From contig JASFXZ010000039.1 in assembly GCA_032209605.1 (NCBI GenBank), forward strand, positions 4,216,001 through 4,280,000: a DNA stretch of 64,000 nt. Reading direction: 5' to 3'. The notes beneath the pieces are model-generated. The model searched no databases and had not been told where the DNA came from. It worked only from the letters and a program-made list of their open reading frames with translations. This document shows positions 1 to 12,400 of the stretch, piece by piece. The position numbers and the translations under genes were made by a program. The stretch comes from Mactromeris polynyma (Eukaryota; Mollusca; Bivalvia; Venerida; Mactridae). Within the stretch, counting starts at the first letter, position 1. Each line of letters opens with the position of its first letter.

Positions 1-66
1 ATATCAAAATATCAATTTTCATACATTAAAAAACATCGCCCCACCCATAGCCTCCCCCTCAAGGAC

Positions 67-118
67 ATATATTATTAGTTATACAGGTTGTTGACCGGGT
101 ATACGGTAAAATCCTCAG
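67..118. repeat. 75-bp shared motif, partial copy
   Basis: TATATTATTAGTTATACAGG followed by GTTGTTGACCGGGTATACGG; the CCATATAACCCGAG half is missing. Confidence 0.65.
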
Positions 119-260
119 CTTTTCTTTTATTTCACTTGCATGTATATTGCTTGTATTCACAAGGTACCTCAATATACATCATTAAGCGCTCTCTTGTGAC
201 TAAAATTTTCAAGCGTCTAAATCACATTGAAGTTATTGAACTTTAATGGACTCGAAGTTA

Positions 261-570
261 AACAAGAAATATTTTGAAAAAAGATGGTCGGCTCAATTTG
301 AAGGTTAAGATTTGTTGTGCAATATAAAAAATTGCTGAGATATTATGATTGCTGGTCACTCCAGATCCAAAATGGATTTTGCTAAATTCACCGAAATTCA
401 TTGGAATTCGGTAAGGTTACATACCCTTTATCGAAAGGTTAACCAATCCGCCTCCAGGCTACAAACGTTGTTCGCTTGAAGAGAAATTGCCTTGGTGGTT
501 AACGTAAGATTTGATTGGTTTACACAACTCTGATATGCAAATAGCTAAACAATGTTAGTACGGCTGTGCC
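261..570 (+). repeat. 310-bp interspersed repeat, copy 1
   Basis: Starts AACAAGAAATATTTTG and ends TTAGTACGGCTGTGCC. It shares long blocks with the copies at 28128 and 36353, such as CCAGATCCAAAATGGATTTT and GAGAAATTGCCTTGGTGG. No TIR and no tRNA boxes are seen; family not recognised. Confidence 0.85.
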
Positions 571-2890
571 TAATCACGTATGAAGATCAATTGTCAATTT
601 CCATTTACCTGCGGACATCAAGCGATTATATTTTTTTAAGTCGAGCCATCCGCAAAAAAGGTCATGAGGCACAAGAAGGGGAAATTAGTTCGGAACTCAT
701 GTACCCTGTCAGCACTGTGTGTTTACAGAATAATATATGGGAGCTTTTAACCAATGAAAGTACTAGATTTTTATTTGCAGTATTATAAGAATAATAATCT
801 AGCAATTCATTAACAATGGCCTTACAAGAGAGTATAACTGTACTTTTAAAATATTTTCCTGTTCAGGTTTGATTCACAAGTGTACTTAACTTTATTATAT
901 AGAGTATATATTTTATGATTTGTTTTAGTTTGTAACAGTATACAGATAGTGCTAGGTGAATTTGAAATATAAAATAAACTGACATGTCTCAAGATAACCA
1001 AACTCTCATTTATTTCCAAGATCTATTTCATAACCAATGACTTTTATTGTGTCAAAACTGGCATTCACTGTCAACATAAGCCATATAAAATACCAAATCC
1101 ATTTTTTCTGGCAGAAATACAGACAAAAGTTGTAAATCAATGACGCATTTAATGTACACATACGGCAATGGAATCCTTCTTTACAGTCTAAATGCTTAAT
1201 AAAACACCTCTCTGCTACAATTAACAAATGGTGTTATAAATCACTCTGGCTTGTTCTAGTGCGTTGGTCTTAATTCGTTGTTCCTAGAATTAATTACTAG
1301 ACTCAGTAGGTATACGAGTACAAACAATCCATTCACCAGTCTACCGCTTACATTTTCTGTGACTTTCAGGCAAAGTCAGCGGTGCTATGGGTATCAATTA
1401 CTTATATATATATTAGGAACCTATCTACAACAATATTTTACCAACTAGACGGCAATATACCTAGGGTTACTATGATTAAGTGAGCAATTATCATTTAAGG
1501 TTTGTCTGAAGAAAAGTTTGTTAAGTGCAGAAAAACTGTTCTCACAGAACATAGGTCAGTGATAAGCATATAATAATTTAAGGTTACAGTATTCATTGAA
1601 TCTATAAAAGTGAATTGCAGATGGTGACAGACTAAGGCTTATATTCAGTAAACGGACAAAATCCCCTCCAGATCAAATTTCATGAAGGGGTTTTGTCCGC
1701 CTTGTAAAATTCACAAAGGGGATTTTGTCCACTTTGTACAAAATTCACAAAGGGGATTTTGTCCGGAGTGGATTTTGTCTTACACTCCTACCAAAAGTTG
1801 CAGACAACTTAAAGCACCATTACTTTTTTCTCTTCTCAGATGGCTATAAAGTTTCACCCAGAATGCATTTCATATTACAAACAGGCTTTCTGTTAGGTTG
1901 ATATTGACATGTTCATAAAACGAAAACAGTCAAATCAATTCATCAAAACAAAAGTAGGGTTTCTAACAAATCAGAGAGGACTTTCTAATTTATTGTTTGA
2001 TTATGAATAGGGAAAGACATTTGGTTTAAATACATCAACAGATGTTTTCATATGTTTTTATGACTTAATCATGTTCACCAGCTTATGTTTACAATTTTTT
2101 AGTAACAGAGAAGTTACCTTGTAGTAAGGTGTTAAAAGTCTTAACAGAAAATAATTTTTGTCGCCCAGAGTGTCATTCTATACCAAATACTAAAAAATTC
2201 CAAGACTTATATTTGCACAATATTACATCACTTCAAAGCTATTGAATCTAAGGATATTCTTCAATCCTTTTGTGGTATCTATTCACTAGCTGAACATAAT
2301 CACTAACTCGATGAACACTTGTTTTAAAATCATTGAGACGTTTGCAAGAGGGAAACCATTTTATAACTCATGTTTGCTACTAGCTTTTGTAAGGTATCAC
2401 AGTGCTCTTAAAGTTACATGAAGTGCTGACATCTTTTTTTTTAACAAATCTGCCACCTATATATAAGTACCGGTAAATGTTAAAAGTTACAAGAAGACCA
2501 TAGACTGGTCTACGATGAAAATGAAGTAATTTATCCAAAAACAAGCACACCCAATTTTCGTAAGTACATTCAAACTATTATTAAAGAGAATGATTCAATT
2601 TACACATAATTGAAGCAGACATATAGCAAATTACTTGTGACATGCTCATACTGAAAACAACAGAAAATTGCAAAAGCATAGAAAAAAAAGACAGAAGACT
2701 TAACAATGAATTCATTCTGAAACAATATTGTGACAAGTTAATCATTTTTGTGTCTATTTCTATGTTACCAATATCATTATATAACATCGAAAAACCCCAC
2801 AGACTTATAAATCTTGAAGACTGTCAAGATTGAAATGAAAAAAATAAAATCTACCAAAAATGGCATATTAGTTCTGATTTGGAAGAAAAA
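571..2890. other. No gene seen
   Basis: AT-rich sequence with only chance frames and the repeat cluster at 1654-1764. It should hold the next EEA1 intron. I looked for paired cysteines of a FYVE finger on the minus strand and found none. Confidence 0.7.
1654..1764. repeat. Short inverted/tandem repeat cluster
   Basis: GGACAAAATCCCCTCC at the left end faces AGGGGATTTTGTCC at the right, with two further copies of AAATTCACAAAGGGG between. Origin unknown. Confidence 0.7.
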
Positions 2891-3385
2891 CGTTAGGCAG
2901 GGCAATATGAGGGGCCTTCAAAGATGTTAGGTAGAGCAATATGAGGGGACATGCAAAATGTTAGGCAGTGCAATATGAGGGGCATGCAAAATGTTAGGCA
3001 GTGCAATATGAGGGGCCTTCAAAGATGGTAGGTAGTGCAATATGAGGGGCATGCCAAATGTTAGGCAGTGCAATATGAGGGGCATGCCAAATGTTAGGTA
3101 GTGCAATATGAGGGGCATGCCAAATGTTAGGCAGTGCAATATGAGGGGCATGCCAAATGTTAGGCAGTGCAATATGAGGGGCATGCCAAATGTTAGGCAG
3201 TGCAATATGAGGGGCATGCACAATGTTAGGCAGTGCAATATGAGGGGCATGCCAAATGTTAGGCAGTTCAATATGAGGGGCATGCCAAATGTTAGGCAGT
3301 GCAATTATGAGGGGCATGCCAAATGCAAGGCAGTGTAATATGAGGGGCATGCCCAATGCTAGGCAATGTAATATGAGGTGTGTGC
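2891..3385. repeat. 33-bp minisatellite beside EEA1 exon 29
   Basis: About 15 copies of a unit with AATATGAGGGGCATGCCAAA then TGTTAGGCAGTGC. Because 33 is divisible by three, long open frames of an 11-residue repeat appear on both strands; these are not genes. The array ends about 20 bp from the exon 29 splice donor. Confidence 0.95.
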
Positions 3386-3402
3386 AAAAGGTTTCTTCTT
3401 AC

Positions 3403-3498
3403 CTGTTTAATCTTTTCTTCCATACCATCAAACTGATTTTGAAGCTCAAGTTTCTGAGTTATAAGAATTCCTTTTGCTTCTTCAAGTACTGAGATCTC
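3403..3498 (-). CDS. EEA1: EEA1 exon 29, last exon in window (96 bp)
   Basis: It is 32 codons in phase 0, reading EISVLEEAKGILITQKLELQ and ending MEEKIKQ, which matches vertebrate EEA1 EITNLxxAKxLLIxQKLELQ. In vertebrates roughly 170-200 residues follow, including the FYVE finger; none is visible from 3402 down to 1, so they must lie beyond the window. A 33-bp minisatellite starts about 20 bp beyond the donor. Confidence 0.9.
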
Positions 3499-6400
3499 CT
3501 GCAAAATGTTACATATAATGATATAAATCACACCTTACACAATATTTCTTGCATAAAAGGAATTTGAACCAACAAAAATAAAATAGTATTGTATTTCAAC
3601 TTGACATAATTAATTTACTATTCAACATAATAATATTACGCAAGTTATTTCAAAGAACAAAGTCAATAATGAATTTCAGACAAGTCATAATTTCAACATT
3701 ACATAGACCAGTTGGCAGGAACAAAGGATAATTTAAAGCATTCATTGTTAACCTGTGCCAAGATGTATGACAATAAAAAAATATTATGCGTTATGTCATA
3801 GAATGAAAATGAGCTCACTCGGACAAAAGACAGCAAAATTAGAGAATAATAGGTTAGTTTCATTCTGTACTTTAAGTTTATTGGAGAATACAATTGAGTT
3901 GGAGAAAGGTTTATACAGCAAGCTTGTGGCAAGCCATATAAATTCTTGGGAGAAGACATTATTATCAAATCTAAAATATTTATTTCTGGAATACCATGGC
4001 TAACTACTTGTGTGGAAGGCAGATTTTATAGCTCACAATTTATTGCTGTAGATGAGCTGGTTAGATAGAAGACACTTCAGAGTGACAAAACCTACACAAA
4101 GTGGGAGAGGCTTCAGATATATTGCTGTAGATGAGCTGGTTAGATAGAAGACACTTCAGAGTGACAAAACCTACACAAAGTGGGAGAGGCTTCAGATATA
4201 TTGCTGTAGATGAGCTGGTTAGATAGAAGACACTTCAGAGTGACAAAACCTACACAAAGTGGGAGAGGCTTTAGATATATTGCTGTAGATGAGCTGGTTA
4301 GATAGAAGACACTTCAGAGTGACAAAACCTACACAAAGTGGGAGAGGCTTCAGATATATTGCTGTAGATGAGCTGGTTAGATAGAAGACACTTCAGAGTG
4401 ACAAAACCTACACAAAGTGGGAGAGGCTTCAGATATATTGCTGTAGATGAGCTGGTTAGATAGAAGACACTTCAGAGTGACAAAACCTACACAAAGTGGG
4501 AGAGGCTTCAGATGTATTGCTGTAGATGAGCTGGTTAGATAGAAGACACTTCAGAGTGACAAAAACTGCACATAGTGGGAGAGGCTTCAGATATATTGCT
4601 GTAGATGAGCTGGTTAGATAGAAGACACTTCAGAGTGACAAAACCTACACAAAGTGGGAGAGGCTTCAGATATATTGCTGTAGATGAGCTGGTTAGATAG
4701 AAGACACTTCAGAGTGACAAAACCTGCACAAAGTGGGAGAGGCTTCAGATATATTGCTGTAGATGAGCTGGTTAGATAGAAGACACTTCAGAGTGACAAA
4801 ACCTGCACAAAGTGGGAGAGGCTTCAGATATATTGCTGTAGTTAATTATTGATTGTACATTGTTGTGTCCACTAGAACAACTGCTACTCAATGCCCCATG
4901 TTCACAAAGGATCAACTGATCTGGACCGACTTGATCCACACAAATATTTGTCTTTTTCATGAAGCAATATAACACTTTTTCTAGTACTCCTCATAAACAT
5001 ACACAAAAATACGTAAACATCTTCTAATTAATATCATGAAAACACACTAAACTTCAACATGCTGTTGAGAAATTAATTAATTACACTTATGACTGAAACT
5101 GATCCAGATCAAATCAGGATCAGTTTTTCAAAATCGGTCATAACTTATTAATTTCCATCTTTTTTATAAAAAGCATGACATTTAATGTCTCAAAAGTTTG
5201 CATAATGTTAATATCTGTCACAGCATATACACATATTTAATTTTGAATAACATTTCTTACAAAGTTTGAAAAATCCTTTATTTGATCTTGATCCTGATCC
5301 TGAAAGCTGATTTTTTGTGAACACAGAGCCAGAGAAACAGTGTCAGTCATAGCTTCGGATGGGACCATGAAGTCAGTCATAGGTGTAGATCTATCAACAC
5401 TATCACTGAAAGCCCGTATTACAGAAGCAGCTTAAGTGAATCTTAAATATTTTCACTTAAGTTCAACTGGATGTATTTCCATAACCACATTAAAACTGTT
5501 AGGCTTTTTAATGATGATGACAACAACATAGTTATTCATTTATCTCTCTTGATTTGGACATATAATAGCCTGTATATTAAATTAACCAGTCAAGGAAAAT
5601 GTAATTTTAAGGATAAGGATAAGATTTTACTTAAGATATTTCTGTAATATTGCCCCAGGACCAATATTTGAATCAAATTCAACAAAATTTCTTGAACATA
5701 ACTGAAAATCTGATGATTGCTCATCTTCAACATGTCCATTCATTAATCCTAAAATCAAGGCTGAAAGATGCTGTTTCAATATCGTCTGACATCGTGTTGT
5801 TGTAATTGTGAATTGCGGCAACAAACAGGACATTTTATGCCATCCTACCGAATGTTTCAAGGAAAAAAATACAAGTTTAATAATGTTTGTCAAATTTTAT
5901 TACAGTCAAAAATGTTTACAAGAAATGCTTAAAATATTATTATTATTATCAAGTCAGGAAAACGCGGTGGCTAATTCATTCAGGTGAAATCTGCTCTTGG
6001 TGATCACCCGAGTTCTGTATGAACAAACATTGCCAGAATAAATCAGGACAGATTGAATGAGCATACCGAGGGTTCAGCGCAAGACTATACTAACCTCTAT
6101 GTGTTTATAAAGGAGTTAGTATAGTCTTGTGCTGTCAACCCTGGAAAATTACAGTCTAACATGAGCTTCTACAATCTCATTGCTGTACGCTGCAGCTGTC
6201 AATGATCCATTATTAATGATGTGAGGTCTATCATGCACACTGTTACCCTGCCCTCACAATAACTGATCCCCCACCCCATCCATTATGTTTACCATTTTCC
6301 ATGCAAATGCATTACTTGCCAGGGTATTCAAATTTCCTTCCTAAAAGTTTGGTGTAATGTGTGTGGCATAACAAGATTTGTGTGATAAATACAGTTTATC

Positions 6401-9400
6401 ACAGACACAGACTACTCTTCAAGTTTAGAGGAAGTTTTGGTTTATATGAAGATAATAATTCTCAGTAAAATATCAAAGTTATAGCCCTATAGAAAAGTCA
6501 TATATAACTCCATGTACTAAATTATTTATCAAATATCTCTAAGCATGGTTATGCCTGGAGAAAGCAACAAAATGTTTCACTTCAATTTAAATTTTCCTAA
6601 CCGTAAATAATAATGTCAACAATACTTAAGTTAGCAGAGATGTCATTATCTGTGCAACTGAATAACAGCGTATCTGTTTAAATCAATTTGACGATTCATC
6701 AAATTCAATTTGGGAAATAGTTCAGTAAATGATCTAACGAGACATAAAATAAATTATTCACCATTCCATAATTAACTTATAAGGTTAACAGAGAAGGTCA
6801 TATTTTGAGAAACAAAAAAGTAAGAAATAAAGGAGGCAAACATGGTGTGACAGTTTGACGGTGAATGTAATGTTTGTGTAGGAAATCTGTCAGGACTGAA
6901 TGTCAGGGAACATTACTGTTAAAAAGCACTTTGTAGCTTATTTGCTCAACTTAACAGTGATAACATATACTTGGTGATTCCAAAGTAGCGGTAATCCGAA
7001 AGCAACGTCTACTTTTGGTAACTTCCATAGCACATTGGCGCCAAACATGTCCTTTATGAGAGTCAATGCTTTGACTTAGCTTAAACATGTTCATTTTTGT
7101 CCATTTTGTATTATTTTACTGACTTATTAATGATTAACTTGCAATTGTTGCCCATTTTGTAAAATCGTCTTGCTTACTTCTGAAGTCAGTGCACTTCACT
7201 GTAAATAAATTATCATGTGGCTTCATTACCATAACTTTACCCAGTTCAAACATTTTTTCAAGCGAGATTTAACTTGATCACCAATAATAAAGTCAACTGT
7301 TGACAAACAAGATGTCTAGCAAGATTCCAACCATACACCCTAAATAGAAACAATGTCAATCGCATCTGCAATACTTGAGTGAATTTCATATAATTTTAGC
7401 GTACTGATATATTCTACATCCATTTCAAATCTTCTTATTTGAAAACACTTGTCAAAACACTATCTTTTCAGGTCAGGTCACGTAAGCATACACAATGCAG
7501 GGTTTAATGACCAGCTTCATATGGTCTGAAGATGGCGCTGTGACTTAGTTTAAACTTAAATCTATTTTACATAGACTGTGAAACAAAAGATCTTACAACT
7601 TATAATAATCACTCTGGATGACTTCTTCCTAGGTAACTAACCAGTACTTGCACCTTAATTAGTGCCTCAATTATACACAGTGACTGAACGCTTATTGATT
7701 TAGAAATGCGTGGTGGCTGCAGATTCATCAGAAAACCTGCCGAAAGTGTACTGCAATGAACAATATTATGGTAACTGAGAACCATTACCTAGTGTAAATA
7801 ACCTCAACATGGATGCAAACATAGTAATTCATCACACCGGGACAGACTCATATAGAACCAAATACCAAGGGTGAAACTACTTACAGGCTAAAAATAGGAA
7901 AACTTCAAGTATTGAGAAAACTTCCTATACCCCTATACAACATTACCACCATAGCACATACATGATAAAAGCAGGCAATCTTATTACACAATTGTTTCAT
8001 TTATAGAAGAGAAAAATCTGCTGAAAAAGGGATGACTCTCGTCCCTGACCGTAGAGCTATATGATCCAAAATATGCTGTCCAGGAATATTTGTTACATCT
8101 CTAAAAAACACTTTCCCTTTACATGATTGCATTATTCTGGTGCCAGGGGATGTTATGCTAATAATTCAAATACCTGAACCGGTTTTAGCATGAAATTTCT
8201 CTTTAAAACTCAAACAGAATTAAGCTAGCCAAAAAAACTATTTCCTTCTCAAAATAGAGAGGTTTGACTTTGAAAACTTGAAGTTAACTTTTCGTGTCCT
8301 TGTTACATCTTCAAATTTTTAAACGCTTTATCCATTCCAGAGCTGGTTGTTTTTGTAGTGTTTTTATCTTGCCTTCATTGAGATGAACTACCAATGTTGT
8401 ACGGAGGCATTTAAAGAAAATAAAAACCTAGGACACCATGATTTTCAAGAAGAACCTAAATTCCTAGGAGGTTTTTCATCAACAGTTGCATCCCAAACTG
8501 CAGCTGATAATTGCAAAATCGCAGACAAACTCGCAAATCGCGTTTTATTAAAAATTGCCAAGTTGCAAGGGCACCTGTTAGCCTTTATAAAACGCAAATA
8601 CTAGCAACTGGGTTCTTCCACTCGCGAACCACGTATTCATCGCAAAAAATGGCACTAGTGACTGGGTTCTTCCACTACTGTATTCATCGCAAACAATGGC
8701 AGTCACACATGTTATCAAGAAATAGCTAGACGAAGAAGATGTAACCAATGGATAAGTAAACAATAAGCGTATAACTCGCATGCATATTTTTGCAAAAGGA
8801 GAGCATCCACAAGTTCACAATTGTTTACAAAATGTTAAAACCACCAACTCTTCTAAGTTCGAAGCCAACACAGCATTTTTCTACTTCTCTGTAATTTCAG
8901 AGGAATGTTCAGCAAATGTCCTGTTCAAGCTTATCGACATGTCATCTGTTTGACAGATTGTGGGAAAACAGGTGCGCTCTGTAACGTCATTTTACAGACT
9001 GTGCAGCCTTTTTCTAAGTGGTGAAAAGAAACTTTGTGATCGGCTTTAATTGATGGAATGTATAATTGCAATGGTGTTAATGAAATGCAAAAAGTGGCAA
9101 ATGAACTAGCAAATGATAGCTGTATGCAATTGTACAACATTGCATCGCTAATAGTTGATGAAATGTCTCCCTGGACATCATTCTTTGGATCATACACACA
9201 CGTACCTGTAATTTGTCCTTTTTCTCTTCTTCCAAATTAGACTTCAGGCCGTTTATTTCTGTTGTATATGACTCGTTTATAGCGTTCAGTTCCACATTAT
9301 TTTTTCTTAATTCATCCACTTCAGGTTCTGTAGTTTCCTGAAAACAGTACGATATATAAAATACAGTAAAACCTCACGTAAAGACCACCTCAATAAAAAG

Positions 9401-12400
9401 ACCACATTTTTTCAAGCCAATTTTCACCGTTTTGCTCCTCATTCAACCTTAATATTAGGACCACCTCAATAAGAAGATTAGTTTTCAAGAGTCCCAATGG
9501 TGGTCTATTGAGGTTTAACTGTACAACAATATTCTCATAACATATTTACACTGCAGTATCTACAGAACAAACTCTTTGTACAATACAAATTTCAGCTGTT
9601 GTTGAGAGTATTGCTCCTCGGAGGTTCAACATGGTGGTATTTTCATTACAGGAAAATTTATTATGTTGTTGCTAAACAATGTATATATTTTTCAAGATTA
9701 AAAATGTGTAATAATTGCTTGAAAATGGTATATACGAGGGGTGTTCAAAAAGTTCAGGGAAAAAGACTGTCATGTTTTTATTACATGTTGGAATTTTATG
9801 AAATTAAACTTTTTGATGATTTAATATATCGCACACATGAAAATCGTAACAAATTATAAATGTCTTCTGTACAGTGGCCAAACGTCATCACGACATCTTG
9901 ACGTCGTTACAAAATACAAACTACATCAATGGGCATGCTCAGTCCTTCTCAAAATACTTCCGAATGGAACATAATTATCTTTTTTTAGTGCCCAATAAAA
10001 GCGCAAAATCATATGGCAGTCCCTTGTTTGATGCTCATTGATTCTGACGCACATCACAAAATGGCTGCCTAATGGTTGCTTGACGTCATATTTTAATTTG
10101 ATGTCATGAACGTCACGTCGAAGGTTGGCGCATTTTTTATGGTAAATTTGATGTGATTATCTTGCATAGTACACTAATAAGATTTTTGTCAATGGCCGGG
10201 TTATGTTGACATACATTGCCATTGAGACCATTTTTGTTTTCTTACTAGGACTATCATTTTTTGCACACAAAAACACAATATCCAAACTGCATGAAGTTAA
10301 ATTTCCATCACATTCGAAAATTTTATTAAGATATGACAGCACTTTTCCGCGATTTTTTTTAACACCCCTCGTATAAGTGAAAATGTGATAATATAAGTAT
10401 GGCTCAATATTCTCTTTCATCTTGAAAGATTTACCCATGTGCGATGGGTAATAGTCCTCAAAAGCAGTCAAGTGCCCTGTTACCATATTTAATTTTGAGT
10501 TTGGGATATTCACAATATATCTGTCTGGTAGCAAATACCAGCAATGTTCAGACATAGAAAAGTTATGATTCTCTAGCATCTCAGAATGTCTGTATCTTTG
10601 AAAGACACTCAAAACCTGAATTAATCTGCAGAATACACATAAGTTAGGTTACTAGTTAAAAGACAAAAATGTCTAGCTGCACCTTTTTTGATTAGTGACT
10701 CATCGAGGGTGATTTATGGACGAAGGCATTTCATGTTCGTTCAATGATATAAAACTCTCAGAAACTGAAAAGTCCTTATCAATACAAACCTTGTACTTCC
10801 TTAATTCTTCAGAAACAGCTGTTAATTCTTGCAGTTCTTGATCCAATTTAACCATTTGTGAATTCATTGCATTTCGTACCTTAAGGAAATGATTAAAACA
10901 GTAACAAGATTTGTAAGGTATTACAATAAACAGCTAAAAAATAATTAGAATTTCTTCTGAGAACCATATTTCTGCTAAGAGGATTAAGTATGCTGCAGCA
11001 GACTACCAAATACCATGGGGATTAAGAAAACAAATTAATCGAAAATTGTGAAAATTAATTGAAAAATTGTCTACGACATTTTCGGTCTGGCAAGATTTTC
11101 TCACACGATCAGCTTGTCCTCTGTCAAACAGTGGTATATTGGTAAATAAATGCTGCTGAGTTAAAGTGACAGTCCATTGCCATCCAAACTCTTACTGATC
11201 TACATCCGCTCACTGTATTACATCAGGCACACTCAGCCCTTTCTTTAAGGCAAATTAGGGGCTGAAATCGGGTCTTATTCCTCAAAGAAAAAAGTATATA
11301 TTTCCCCCATACTTAGAAAGAAAATTCCCCTTCAGTAAAATTATTTAAAGTTTAAGCCATATAAATACCCAATTTTGGTGAGTCAGGATGCCCCTATAAA
11401 AAGGACCCGACATACTTCCCCAAAAACGGGAAAAAATGGCTGACACTACACCAATATTGTGCAATGTTTGTCAGCAGGGTAGGAGCAAGGAAGAGAAACA
11501 TAGAAAAGCAAGAAGAGCTTGGTAGCTTCAGACTGAAATATACAGGATTTGTGCCTTTGATAGAACAGTATATACAATGTGTTAATTCACTTGCAAGTAA
11601 ATAAAATGAATGAAATCTACATATAAAATACATAACTATAAACCATTTCATGACTCACCTAAAAGCTTCTGTATTATGGGTGGTTTGAGTTTGAAATATA
11701 GAGCTTCCGGGAAAATCAATGTGAAATTCAGGAACAAAAATGAGATTGCAAGAGGAGATTGAACCATGATTGAAAAATAATTTACGTGGAAAAAACAATT
11801 AATGTAAATGAAATCAAAAAGATTTGTGTGTGTTTTTTATTTGAAAGTTTGTTGGGACAAAATCACGGCATTACTTGCCAGAACATGAAATTAATCCATA
11901 CAAATATAGCAAAAAATAGAATACAAACTATCATTATTAAGATTTAGTTCAAATTCAACTAGCATTGATTATAAGCATTTATCATAGTTTACCTCACTTA
12001 ATTCATCAAATGAATTGTTCAGGTCCCTGTGAGATGACTTGGGAACAGGTCCCTGTGAGATGACTTGGGAACAGGTCCCTGTGAGATGACTTGGCTACAG
12101 GTCCCTGTGAGATCACTTGGCTACAGGTCCCTGTGAGATTACTTGGCTACAGGTCCCTGTGAGATTATTTGGGAACAGGTCCCTGTGAGATTACTTGGCT
12201 ACAGGTCCCTGTGAGATTACTTGGGAACAGGTCCCTGTGAGATTACTTGGAACAGGTCCCTGTGAGATTACTTGGCTACAGATCCCTGTGAGATTACTTG
12301 GCTACAGGTCCCTGTGAGATTACTTGGCTACAGGTCCCTGTGAGATTACTTGGGAACAGGTCCCTGTGAGATTACTTGGGAACAGGTCCCTGTGAGATTA

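Noticed and set aside
1006..1227. Cysteine-containing minus-strand frame as a possible FYVE finger
   Set aside because: Four of its five Cys lie in CKEGFHCRMCTLNA and a later FCQ, without the R(R/K)HHCR core or the CxxC spacing of FYVE domains.
2927..3356. Long open frames of HCLTFGMPLIL-type repeats on both strands
   Set aside because: They arise from the 33-bp period of the minisatellite; all copies are explained as tandem DNA repeats.
4043..4842. CRISPR-like array
   Set aside because: The 79-bp units are contiguous tandem copies with no unique spacers, in eukaryotic intron DNA.
10157..10612. 151-codon minus-strand frame
   Set aside because: It overlaps the right inverted end of the mariner-like MITE and has no domain; the part shared with the left end is just TIR sequence.
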